Assembly (NCBI GenBank): GCA_012842565.1
Contig: DUSO01000035.1
Coordinates: 1-35,910 of the forward strand
Reading direction: 5' to 3'
Length of the DNA stretch: 35,910 nt
Source of the DNA: Bacillota bacterium
GTDB taxonomy: Bacteria > Bacillota > SHA-98 > Ch115
Every line of letters starts with the position of its first letter. Position 1 is the stretch's first letter. The position numbers and the translations under genes were made by a program. Below, in pieces: positions 8,303 through 16,795 of the stretch. The notes beneath the pieces were generated by a model that worked only from the letters and a program-made list of their open reading frames with translations, had not been told where the DNA came from and made no database searches.

Positions 8303-9274
8303 ATGACACAGGTTGACCCGCGGGACCTCAGGCAAGCTGCGAGGACAGCGCTAATACAATGCATGGGGCTTAGGGCGGGAGAGTCATGCCTCGTTGTTAC
8401 AGATAGGGAGCTTTTCTCCGTGGGAGCTGCTTTTTGGGAAGAAGCCTTTCAGGCCGGGGCTGAAGCGATGCTGATAGAAATGATACCGCGCAGGCGCAAC
8501 GGTGAGGAACCCCCGCAGGCTGTAGCCTGGGCGATGAAACATGCGAATGTAGTCATCATTCCGACCTCCAAGTCGCTTTCCCATACTGCGGCCCGGAGAG
8601 AGGCATGCCAGGCAGGCGCCAGGATCGCAAGCCTGCCCGGAATCACTGAAGAATGTGCAGTGAGGACCCTCGTTGCAGATTACGATGAGATAGCTGAACG
8701 CAGTATAAGACTTGCCCAGATTCTCAGCGAGGGGAAGGTGGCTCGCCTTACGAGCGCCCGCGGGACTCGCCTTGAGCTCTCCATCGAAGGGCGCGAAGGG
8801 TATCCTGACACCGGCCAGTACATGACCCCGGGAGACTTCGGCAACCTGCCGGCTGGCGAGGCCTACATTGCGCCCCTTGAAGGCAGTGCGAACGGGATAC
8901 TGGTCGTCGATGGTTCCATGGCGGGGGCCGGGGTCGTGGAAGACCCCATCATACTACATATCGAGGATGGATATGCCATGCGGGTCGAAGGGGGAGAAGG
9001 GGCCCGGAGGCTCGAGGAGACTATAGCCGGGCTCGGGCGTGAGGCGCGCAATGTCGCCGAACTGGGCATCGGCACAAACCATCTGGCAATCATCTCAGGC
9101 CGCGTTCTAGAGGATGAAAAGGTCATGGGCACGGTGCATGTGGCACTTGGTGACAACAGCGGCTTTGGGGGCAGGGTCAGGGTGCCGAGCCACCTGGACG
9201 GGGTGATACTCTCGCCGACTCTAGAGGTCGATGGCCGGGTAATCATAGATAACGGTCACGTTACGGTGTGGTGA
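8303..9274 (+). CDS. M29-type metalloaminopeptidase-like protein
   Basis: A 323-residue protein resembling the C-terminal metal-binding half of family M29 (aminopeptidase T/PepS) and related leucyl aminopeptidase-like proteins of Clostridia. The N-terminal half is a Rossmann-like region (ESCLVVTDRE, NVVIIPTSKSLSHTAAR). The C-terminal half carries candidate metal ligands in order: NLPAGEAYIAPLEG (Glu), AELGIGTNHLA (Glu), GTVHVALGDNSGFGG (His, Asp) and PSHLDGVI (His, Asp). Expected role is removal of N-terminal residues in the cytoplasm; the substrate is unknown. GAGGAGGGG 7 bases before the ATG is a very strong ribosome site. It is shorter than classical M29 enzymes (about 400 residues). It probably heads an operon with the next two small genes. 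Confidence 0.8.
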   Translation: MTQVDPRDLRQAARTALIQCMGLRAGESCLVVTDRELFSVGAAFWEEAFQAGAEAMLIEMIPRRRNGEEPPQAVAWAMKHANVVIIPTSKSLSHTAARREACQAGARIASLPGITEECAVRTLVADYDEIAERSIRLAQILSEGKVARLTSARGTRLELSIEGREGYPDTGQYMTPGDFGNLPAGEAYIAPLEGSANGILVVDGSMAGAGVVEDPIILHIEDGYAMRVEGGEGARRLEETIAGLGREARNVAELGIGTNHLAIISGRVLEDEKVMGTVHVALGDNSGFGGRVRVPSHLDGVILSPTLEVDGRVIIDNGHVTVW

Positions 9275-9291
9275 CCCGGAAGGTGATATAG

Positions 9292-9504
9292 TTGCCGAAT
9301 CAGAAAACGTCTAAACCCAGAGTTCTCCGGCGCAGGTCTCTCAGAAAGTCTGCTACCAAACCCATAGACGTGGATGACAAGGACTTCCTGGACATGATAA
9401 TGGCCGAAGTGAATGAGGAGGAAGCAGCAGAAGTGCTTGGAGAACCTGCCAAATTGCCATGGTCTGAGGAGCAGGAGCCTCAGGAACCGGACGAAAAGGA
9501 ATAG
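9292..9504 (+). CDS. Small basic-then-acidic protein of unknown function
   Basis: A 70-residue protein I do not recognise. It begins at TTG with AAGGTGAT about 5 bases upstream, 17 bases after the aminopeptidase stop, and ends with TAG. The first 22 residues are strongly basic (RVLRRRSLRKS), while the rest is acidic and helix-prone (DDKDFLDMIMAEVNEEEAAEV) with a charged Glu/Pro tail. No cysteine, signal peptide or membrane segment. The charge split would suit nucleic acid or ribosome contact through the N-terminus and a protein partner through the rest, but this is speculation. Translational spacing supports a real gene. Confidence 0.55.
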   Translation: MPNQKTSKPRVLRRRSLRKSATKPIDVDDKDFLDMIMAEVNEEEAAEVLGEPAKLPWSEEQEPQEPDEKE

Positions 9505-9601
9505 CCTGGCATGTAGGTCCCGTAGGGTGATATCCAGGTAGAGGGCCGGGTATAAAAGGTGTGTCTCACAAATAGATTTTCTATGGATGGAGATGATCAC
9601 C

Positions 9602-10036
9602 ATGAATCCCGGCCTTCCACAGAATGTCACGCGGGTATTGGGCCGCAAGGGGCGTGCGTGCGCGCTGGTCGTGGTTGACAGCCCATCCGGTCTTTCTGCG
9701 GCCCTTATAAACCTCATAGTGGCAAAGGACCATACTACAGTCAGGTTTGCCATGGAGCGTGAGGCCCCGCTATTTGAAAAGGTGGCAAACGGTCAGAGGG
9801 TGGCTATTCTTATAGCAGACGAGGGCAATATTGCGTGTTTCATCCGCGGGCACCCCCACGTGCTCAGGCTGGCCTGCAAAACCGATCCATCTTGGGCTAT
9901 AATAGAGGTTACAGTAGACGAAGTAGACGATATCACTATCCCTGATGCGGTTGTATCCTCCGGCATCAGGGTGTGTCAGAGGCGGGAGCGGGTTGACCTC
10001 GTCTCCCGCTCGGTCCTGGCGGAGCTCACCTCGTAA
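9602..10036 (+). CDS. Pyridoxamine 5'-phosphate oxidase-like FMN-binding split-barrel protein
   Basis: About 144 residues resembling small PNPOx-like split-barrel proteins: an N-terminal helix (VTRVLGRKGRACALVVVD), a beta strand with INLIVAKDHTTVRFAME, a segment like LFEKVANGQRVAILIAD, then NIACFIRGHPHVL and a valine/acidic strand (AIIEVTVDEVDDI), and a conserved end with VVSSGIRV. This family binds FMN or F420 and often acts as an oxidoreductase; no substrate is known here. Three in-frame ATGs occur; 9602 is preferred because GGAG is 9 bases upstream, though the ORF track opens at 9587. It ends 22 bases before dnaE and may be read with it. Confidence 0.65.
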   Translation: MNPGLPQNVTRVLGRKGRACALVVVDSPSGLSAALINLIVAKDHTTVRFAMEREAPLFEKVANGQRVAILIADEGNIACFIRGHPHVLRLACKTDPSWAIIEVTVDEVDDITIPDAVVSSGIRVCQRRERVDLVSRSVLAELTS

Positions 10037-10058
10037 GGACCTTGGGGGGTGGTCATGG

Positions 10059-13000
10059 ATGGGAGACTTTGTGCATCTTCACCTGCACACTGAGTACTCC
10101 CTCCTTTAGCTAGATGGTGCGTGTAAATTGGACAAGCTAATGGAGATGGCACTAGCAGCGGGCTATGATTCCGTTGCAATGACCGACCATGGGGTGCTCT
10201 TCGGCGCGGTCGAATTCTTTAAGACGGCAAAAAAGTATGGCGTAAAGCCCATAATCGGCTGCGAAGTCTACGTGGCGAAAAGGACAAGGCACGACCGTAC
10301 GCCGCGGGTGGATGAGGATCCCTATCACATGGTGTTGCTTGCAGCGGATGAGGCCGGTTATCGTAACCTGGTGCGCCTTTCTTCTATTGCGTTTACCGAG
10401 GGGTTTTACTATAAACCTCGCATCGACCGCGAGCTTCTCGAGAAGTATAACGAAGGCCTAATTGCAACTTCTGCATGTATTGCCGGGGAGATCCCGCAGC
10501 TCATCCTGGACGGCAACCTCGATGAGGCCAAGAAGAGAGCGCTATTTTATAAAGAGCTCTTCGGAGGGGACCGCTTCTTCCTGGAGATCCAGGACAATGG
10601 CATGAAGGCGCAGGATGAGGTTAACAGGGCCCTGGTGAATATGTCGAGGGAGCTTGAGATACCCCTTGTCGCCACCAACGATGTCCACTATATAGCTCGC
10701 GAGGATTCATCCTTTCACGATGTCCTTCTCTGTATCCAGACGGGGAAGTCGGTCGAAGACAAGGAAAGACTCCGCTTTCCAACCCAGGAGTTTTACTTTA
10801 AGTCGCCGCAGGAGATGGGGAGGCTCTTCTCCGGCGAGCTTGATATTGCCCTCAGGAATACGGTGGATATTGCCGAGCGGTGTAATTATGAGTTTACGTT
10901 TGGTCGGTCGCGCGTGCCCAGGTACCCCGTCCCCCCGGGATATACCGAGGAGACCTACCTGCGCGAGCTCTGCTTCCAGGGGGTAAGAAAGCGCTACCCC
11001 GAGGTCACTCAGGAGATTGAATCCAGGCTGAACTATGAGCTGGACGTTATCCAGCGCATGGGGTATTGCGGGTATTTTCTCATAGTCTGGGATTTTACGC
11101 ATTTTGCCAGGGAATCAGGGATATACGTCGGTCCCGGCCGCGGCTCTGCGCCGGGAAGCCTTGTGGCCTATTCCCTTGGCATTACGGACCTTGATCCTCT
11201 TAAGTATGGGCTTATCTTTGAGCGCTTTTTGAACCCCGAAAGAGTCAGTATGCCGGATATAGACGTGGACTTCTGTTACGAGAGGCGCCAGGAGGTCATT
11301 GATTATGTTACGCGCAAGTACGGGGAGGATAGGGTCGCACAGATAATTACATTCGGCACAATGGCCGCACGGGCGGCTATACGCGACGTAGGCAGGGCAT
11401 TGAACTTTCCATATGCCGAGGTTGACCGCATAGCGAAACTGGTCCCCGCAGAGCTGAATACGACCATCGACAAAGCCCTCGAAACCGCCCCTGACTTGAG
11501 GAAACTCTATGAAACCAGCGACCGGGTCAAGACCTTGCTGGATATGGCGAGGATGGTCGAGGGGATGCCCAGGCACGCGTCTGTTCATGCTGCCGGCGTA
11601 GTCATATCGGACATGCCCCTGGCAGAATATGTGCCGCTATACAGGACCTCTGAGGGAGCCATAACCACCCAGTACCCGATGGAGTCCTTGGAGAGCCTTG
11701 GCGTTCTCAAGATGGATTTCCTGGGCCTGCGGACCCTCACGATGATCGGCAAGGCAGTGGAGATCATTGAGGCCACCAGGGGCGACAAGGTGGATCTCTC
11801 CAAGCTCCCCCTGGATGACCCCGAGGTCTACCAGATGCTGTCTAGCGGGGATTCTATGGGAGTTTTCCAGCTGGAAAGCAACCTCTTCAAGGGCCTGCTC
11901 CGTGAGGTAAAGCCACAGTGTTTTGAGGACCTTATCGCAATCCTGGCCCTCGGTAGGCCGGGACCCATGAACCGTATTGAGGATTTTGTAAAGCAAAAGC
12001 ATGGCCTCGCGGAGATAAAATACCCGCACCCCAAGGTTGAGCCGATCCTCAAGGAGACCTACGGCATCATGCTGTATCAAGAACAGGTCATGATGGTCGC
12101 AAGTGCCCTCGCTGGGTTCTCTATGGGTGAGGCCGACCTGATGCGACGGGCGATGGGCAAGAAAAAACCTGAAGTGCTGGCCGGGTTGCGCAGTCGTTTC
12201 ATAGACGGGGCTGTCAAGGGCGGGGTATCCGAGGAAGTCGCAAGTGAGATATTTGACCTGATGGAATACTTCTCAGGATATGGCTTTAATAAGTCGCACA
12301 GCGCAGCTTACGCTCTGATATCCTACCAGACGGCGTATCTTAAGGCCCATTACCCGGTGGAGTTTATAGCCGCACTGCTCACCAGCGTATCCGGGAATAC
12401 TGACAAGGTAGCCTATTATATAGATGAATCTAGGCGCAAGGGCATCAAGGTGCTCCCGCCAGATGTCAACGAGAGCCTTACCGGGTTTACCGTGGTGCCC
12501 GGTGGCATACGGTTTGGTCTCGCGGCCGTAAAGAACGTGGGCCGCTCTGCTGTGGAGGCCATAATCGAGGCGCGGAAAAAGGCGAAGGGATTCAAAAACC
12601 TGATAGATTTCTGCGAGAAGGTTGACACTTCTGTCGTGACCAAGAAGGTAACGGAAAGCCTCATAAGGTGTGGTGCTTTTGACTATACCGGTGCGCGCCG
12701 GTCCCAGCTCTTGGCGATTCTGGACTCCGCATATGAGGCCGCGGCGGCCGGCAGGAGGAGGAAGGCGGATGGCCAGGTATCGTTCTTTGACCTGTTTGAG
12801 GAAAGGTCGGGATTCGCGTCCTATGACATACCGCTCCCGGACCTAGAGGAATTTTCGGAACGGGAACGCCTTGCGATGGAGAAGGAATTGCTCGGCCTGT
12901 ATATTTCCGGTCATCCCCTTAACCACGTCGCCGATGAGCTCAGGGCGAAGACCACGGCGACATGTGCGGTCTTGCCCGGGCTTGCGGACGGCACCGAGGT

Positions 13001-13472
13001 TGTCATCGGCGGCATAATCACAGCAATTAAGAAAATAGTGACCCGGAACGGCCAGCAGATGGCCTTTGTAACGCTTGAGGATCTCCGTGGTTCGGTGGAG
13101 GTGGTCATCTTCCCCAAGACCTATGAGCGGTATTCCAGCTTCCTGGGAGAAGATGTCATTGTCATAGTGCAGGGAAGGGTCGACAGCAAGGAAGACGAAG
13201 GGGTTAAGGTAATTGCAAATGAGGTCATACCCTTGACCAGAGAAAGCGTGCATATTATGCTTGATTCGAAAAAGCTCAATCAGAACCTACTTTCCGAGGT
13301 CAAGGGGGTATTGGATGGGCTCCGGGGCCCCAAGCCCGTATTCATCATTGTCAGGACAGGTGAGGGCAAAGCCGTCATATCTACGCCCCCCGATCTCTGG
13401 GTAGAGGATGCGGGCAGGGCTCGAAATGCCATGCGTGATCTACCGGGCATCAAGGTTATAGCGGCAGGCTAA
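10059..13472 (+). CDS. dnaE: DNA polymerase III alpha subunit, coding frame interrupted by in-frame TAG near the 5' end
   Basis: The replicative polymerase of the DnaE type. The frame from ATG 10059 (GGGGGGTGG upstream) gives the canonical start FVHLHLHTEYSLL, then TAG at 10107, then LDGACKLDKL and an uninterrupted 1,100 residues. The ORF track restarts at TTG 10128, which has no ribosome site and would drop the HLH metal motif of the PHP domain. Later parts are intact: PHP end with TDHGVLFGAVEFF, polymerase core with PGRGSAPGS, catalytic PDIDVDF (about residue 398), SHSAAYALISYQ, the helix-hairpin region and an OB fold (VVIGGIITAIKKI, about 970). The stop comes from an apparent six-base insertion. 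It is either an assembly or sequence error, a recent mutation, or read through. Because the gene is essential, a truly broken sole copy would be surprising; another polymerase (PolC) may exist elsewhere. Confidence 0.9.
10107..10112 (+). other. Six-base palindromic insertion TAGCTA creating an in-frame amber codon in dnaE
   Basis: Between the codons for SLL and DGAC of the highly conserved DnaE N-terminus there are two extra codons, TAG CTA. Firmicute DnaE proteins run HTEYSLLDGA without a gap, so the six bases look inserted. The inserted hexamer is its own reverse complement. TAG is a normal terminal stop in several other genes here (accA, the PPi-PFK gene, dgt), so genome-wide recoding is not supported. 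Confidence 0.75.
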
Positions 13473-13502
13473 CAAAAGCAGCAATTAAAAGGGAGGGCAT
13501 AC

Positions 13503-13709
13503 TTGCCGATGTGGACTGTTGTATACATTGCGCCTAATCGCTCTGTCGCGGACATGATGAAGGAGTACCTTGAGAAACAGGGCTACCTTGTGAGCTTGCG
13601 GCCGGTCGGCATTCCTCATCTCGGTGCCTCAGCAAACGTGGAGATATTGGTGCCGGAATCTGAGGCGGAGGATGCCCAGGAGGCCTTGAATGAAGCCTTT
13701 GGTAAGTAG
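13503..13709 (+). CDS. DUF2007-type small protein
   Basis: A 68-residue protein with the pattern of DUF2007 / putative signal-transducing proteins: WTVVYIAPNRSVADMMKEYLEKQGYLV, a central RPVGIPHL loop, and EILVPESEAEDAQEALNEAF. The fold expected is a small ferredoxin-like alpha/beta domain; no biochemical role is established. A TTG start with GGGAGGG about 6 bases upstream is likely; ATG 13509 is an alternative. It sits between dnaE and accD, a place where such a protein occurs in other Clostridia. Confidence 0.75.
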   Translation: MPMWTVVYIAPNRSVADMMKEYLEKQGYLVSLRPVGIPHLGASANVEILVPESEAEDAQEALNEAFGK

Positions 13710-13802
13710 CCGCCCATGTCGGCCGCGGCCGGCACCGGTGAGGTATGAAAATGCGTGGCGCATTCTGAAGTAGGGTAGCCAGGGGTGAGGGAGGCTGTAA
13801 GT

Positions 13803-14678
13803 ATGACTCCTCCTGCGTTAAAGGACCTCTTCCGAGGCAAACAAAAGTACGTTACCGTCAAGCCGGCTAGCATAAAGCACGAGATACCGGACGGGCTCTG
13901 GCTTAAGTGCGAGAAATGCGGCCAGATGACCTATGGGAAAGAACTCGCCGCCACCTTGAAGGTGTGCCCCAAGTGCGGCTATCACTTCAAGATGTCGGCG
14001 ATGGAAAGGATTGCGATGATAGCTGATGAAGGGTCCTTCGTAGAATACGACAGTGACCTTATCCCGGCAGACCCCCTTGGTTTCCCGGGGTACCGGGAGA
14101 AGGTAGAAAAGTCCGTCAAGGCAACGGGGCTCTCGGAGGCCATTGTCACCGGCGAGGCGCTGGTGGGGGGATACCGGGCGGCAATTGGTGCAATGGACTT
14201 TGGGTTCATCGGCGCGAGTATGGGGTCGGTAGTCGGCGAGAAGGTCGCCCGCACATTTGAAAGGGCTACGCTCAAGAGGCTGCCGGTCATCATGTTTTGT
14301 ACCTCGGGCGGGGCCAGGATGCAGGAAGGTATCCTATCTCTCATGCAGATGGCAAAAACCAGCGGTGCGGTCATGAGGCACAGCCACGCCGGGCTTCTTT
14401 ACATCTCGGTCCTGACTAACCCGACGACGGCCGGGGTGTTTGCGAGCTTTGCCTCGCTGGGAGACATAATCATCGCAGAGCCCGAGGCGCAGATAGGTTT
14501 TGCCGGGCCCAGGGTGATCGAGGAGACCATCCGCCAGAAGTTGCCGCCCGGTTTCCAAACTTCGGAATTCGTGGAAAGGCACGGTATGATAGATAAAATC
14601 GTGGAGAGAAGCGCGCTCAAGCCTACCCTGGTAACCTTGCTATCCCTTCACGACAAGAGGGTGGTGGAGGCAAAGTGA
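13803..14678 (+). CDS. accD: Acetyl-CoA carboxylase carboxyltransferase subunit beta
   Basis: Beta half of the carboxyltransferase that moves CO2 from carboxybiotin to acetyl-CoA, giving malonyl-CoA for fatty acid synthesis. An N-terminal four-cysteine zinc ribbon is present (KCEKCGQ, then VCPKCGY), followed by the crotonase-like core with IMFCTSGGARMQEG and the oxyanion/CoA region GDIIIAEPEAQIGFAGPRVI. The ATG at 13803 is chosen over GTG 13785 because GGGAGG is 8 bases upstream and the protein then starts MTPPALKDLF as usual. It overlaps accA by four bases (GTGA), so the two subunits are translationally coupled. The biotin carboxylase and carrier subunits are not in this window. Confidence 0.95.
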   Translation: MTPPALKDLFRGKQKYVTVKPASIKHEIPDGLWLKCEKCGQMTYGKELAATLKVCPKCGYHFKMSAMERIAMIADEGSFVEYDSDLIPADPLGFPGYREKVEKSVKATGLSEAIVTGEALVGGYRAAIGAMDFGFIGASMGSVVGEKVARTFERATLKRLPVIMFCTSGGARMQEGILSLMQMAKTSGAVMRHSHAGLLYISVLTNPTTAGVFASFASLGDIIIAEPEAQIGFAGPRVIEETIRQKLPPGFQTSEFVERHGMIDKIVERSALKPTLVTLLSLHDKRVVEAK

Positions 14679-15679
14679 TAGGGGGAGTGCTCGACTTTGA
14701 AAAGCCCCTTGCCGAGCTCGAGGCGCGTATTGAGGAACTCAAGACCTTCAGCCGCGAACAGGACATCGATCTCTCCCGGGAGATCAAGACCCTTGAAGAA
14801 AAGGCCGACGCCCTGCGACGCGAGATATATGACAACCTCACGCCCTGGCAGAGGATAATGCTGGCGAGGCACCCTCACCGGCCCACCACGCTGGACTATA
14901 TCCAGCGCATATTCGATGATTTCATTGAGCTTCACGGCGACAGGTGTTTTCGCGAGGACGCCGCCATAGTCGGTGGCATAGCCAGGCTTGCGGGACGCCC
15001 GGTCACCGTCATCGGGACACAAAAAGGGAGGGATACCAAGGAAAACCTCGCCAGGAATTTCGGCAGCCCGCATCCTGAAGGCTACCGCAAGGCTTGCCGG
15101 CTCATGAAACAGGCCGAGAAATTCGGCCGCCCTGTCATATGCTTCATAGATGTTGTCGGAGCCTACCCCGGCATCGAGGCCGAGGAGCGAGGCCAGGGGG
15201 TCATCATAGCTCAGAATCTCGCAGAGATGATGTGCCTCCAGGTACCGGTAGTGGCCGTGGTGACCGGCGAAGGCGGGAGCGGCGGGGCACTCGCGATTGG
15301 CGTTGCAGACCGGCTTATCATGTTACAGAATGCTTACTTTTCTGTCATCTCTCCCGAGGGATGTGCCGCTATCCTTTGGAAAGACGCCAGCCGGGCCAAG
15401 GAAGCCGCAGATGTGCTGCGGCTTACCGCGGGCGATCTCTTGGCACTCGGAGTAGCAGATGAGGTATTGCCCGAACCCCGCGGCGCTGCTCACAAGGACT
15501 ACGACGCGATGGCAGGCGCGATCAAGGAAGCCCTCATGAGGCATCTATCCGAGCTTTGCAGCATTGCGCCCAGGAAACTGGTGGACAAGAGGTATTCTAA
15601 GTATAGAAGTATCGGGCTCTACCAGGTCAGGGAGAGCCCTTCTCTGCCAAGGCAGGAGGCAGCTTCGCACGGGGAATAG
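14675..15679 (+). CDS. accA: Acetyl-CoA carboxylase carboxyltransferase subunit alpha
   Basis: Alpha half of the carboxyltransferase, forming the (alpha-beta)2 enzyme with AccD. The 334 residues begin with the coiled-coil helix LDFEKPLAELEARIEEL, then the conserved WQRIMLARHPHRPTTLDYI, FDDFIELHGDR, GTQKGRDTKENLARNFGSPH and the carboxybiotin-side loop VVTGEGGSGGALAIG with SVISPEGCAAILWKD. Length is normal. GTG start with GGAGG 5 bases upstream inside the end of accD. The ATP-type pfkA follows after 46 bases, the common Clostridia arrangement coupling glycolysis and lipid genes. Confidence 0.95.
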   Translation: MIGGVLDFEKPLAELEARIEELKTFSREQDIDLSREIKTLEEKADALRREIYDNLTPWQRIMLARHPHRPTTLDYIQRIFDDFIELHGDRCFREDAAIVGGIARLAGRPVTVIGTQKGRDTKENLARNFGSPHPEGYRKACRLMKQAEKFGRPVICFIDVVGAYPGIEAEERGQGVIIAQNLAEMMCLQVPVVAVVTGEGGSGGALAIGVADRLIMLQNAYFSVISPEGCAAILWKDASRAKEAADVLRLTAGDLLALGVADEVLPEPRGAAHKDYDAMAGAIKEALMRHLSELCSIAPRKLVDKRYSKYRSIGLYQVRESPSLPRQEAASHGE

Positions 15680-15725
15680 TCTTGACTGCCGCTATGCGGC
15701 TTTGGTTTGTGGGAGGGAAGAAGGT

Positions 15726-16718
15726 GTGAAGAGGATTGCTGTCCTGACAAGCGGGGGAGACGCCCCCGGAATGAATGCGGCCATACGCTCTGTAGTAAGA
15801 ACCGCGCTTCATCACGGGCTCAGCGTCTTCGGCGTCTCCCGGGGTTATCTCGGGCTCATGAATGGCGAGATCCAGGAGATGGATACCCGGTCGGTGGGGG
15901 ATATTGTACAAAGGGCCGGAACTATCCTCCGCTCGGCACGTTCTGAGAGGTTCAAGACCGAGGAGGGCCAGAGAGAGGCCCTTTTTCAATTAGAGAAGTT
16001 CGGCATCGAGGGCCTTGTCGTTATCGGCGGAGATGGCTCATTCCGCGGGGCCAAGTGCCTTTCGGACCTTGGCGTGCCCACCATCGGTATTCCGGCCAGT
16101 ATCGACAACGACGTGGCCTGCACGGACCTGGCAATTGGTTTTGATACGGCTACAAATACAGCCGTCGACGCTATAACGAAAATCCGGGATACGGCGAGCT
16201 CTCACGGGAGGGTCAACGTCATCGAAGTCATGGGGCGGACCACAGGTTTTCTGGCCCTTGCTGCCGGGCTTGCCGGCGGCGCCGAGCACATTCTCATTCC
16301 CGAGGTCGAGTTTGATCTCGATGATATCTGTGACAAGATCTTGAGCGGGTACCGCCGCGGGAAGACTCACAATATCATCGTCGTGGCGGAGGGAGTAGGG
16401 GGGTATCGCGACCCGGGTCAAGGCTTTGGACACAGCGCAGGCTTCGAGGTCGGCAGGACCCTGCAGGAAAAGACCGGTTTAGAGACGCGGGTTACTGTCC
16501 TGGGATACATCCAACGAGGCGGTACCCCCACCGCCCAGGACCGGATACTCGCATCCAGGTTTGGATTGCGCGCTGTAGAGCTCCTGATGGCCGGTAGAGC
16601 AGCCAGGGTGGTTGGCATAACGCGGGGAGAGATAATGGACTACGATATAAGCTATGCAGTGAGCCAGAAGAAGACGATAAACCTGGATGACTACCGCCTC
16701 TCGGAGATGCTCACGTGA
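15726..16718 (+). CDS. pfkA: 6-phosphofructokinase, ATP-type
   Basis: Phosphorylates fructose 6-phosphate to the 1,6-bisphosphate. Motifs: GGDAPGMNAAIRSV at the N-terminus, VIGGDGSFRGA (the Gly after Asp marks the ATP rather than PPi form), IPASIDNDV with the catalytic Asp, FDTATNTAVDAI, EVMGRTTGFLAL and GYIQRGGTPTAQDR. The small Ala at the position of E. coli Gly124 also argues for ATP. PASIDNDVACTD departs from the usual PGTIDNDIxGTD. Start GTG 15726 gives MKRIAVLTSGG, with GGGAGGGAAG upstream; the ORF-track start at 15564 is an artefact inside accA. It is followed by pyk after about 77 bases and forms the accDA-pfkA-pyk cluster. Confidence 0.93.
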   Translation: MKRIAVLTSGGDAPGMNAAIRSVVRTALHHGLSVFGVSRGYLGLMNGEIQEMDTRSVGDIVQRAGTILRSARSERFKTEEGQREALFQLEKFGIEGLVVIGGDGSFRGAKCLSDLGVPTIGIPASIDNDVACTDLAIGFDTATNTAVDAITKIRDTASSHGRVNVIEVMGRTTGFLALAAGLAGGAEHILIPEVEFDLDDICDKILSGYRRGKTHNIIVVAEGVGGYRDPGQGFGHSAGFEVGRTLQEKTGLETRVTVLGYIQRGGTPTAQDRILASRFGLRAVELLMAGRAARVVGITRGEIMDYDISYAVSQKKTINLDDYRLSEMLT

Positions 16719-16750
16719 CGATAGATACCTCATTCACTTAATCCCGCGCA

Positions 16751-16772
16751 TCGGTAGGCCTTCGGTAGGCCT
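16751..16772 (+). repeat. Tandem 11-bp direct repeat before pyk
   Basis: TCGGTAGGCCT occurs twice back to back in the pfkA-pyk gap. AGGCC/GGCCT within it could form a five-pair hairpin followed by TTTTG, a weak attenuator at best. Probably a small duplication. Confidence 0.5.
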
Positions 16773-16795
16773 TTTGAAATGAGGGGTGAATTCAG

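Noticed and set aside
10107-10109. TAG in dnaE as a sign of pyrrolysine or a recoded stop.
   Set aside because: TAG is the natural final stop of several genes here (accA, PPi-PFK, dgt, DUF2007 protein), and no other gene has an internal TAG.
13750-13766. AATGCG-TGG-CGCATT inverted repeat upstream of accD as a FapR site.
   Set aside because: It does not match the known FapR box, and a six-pair repeat with a three-base loop is weak evidence for any operator.
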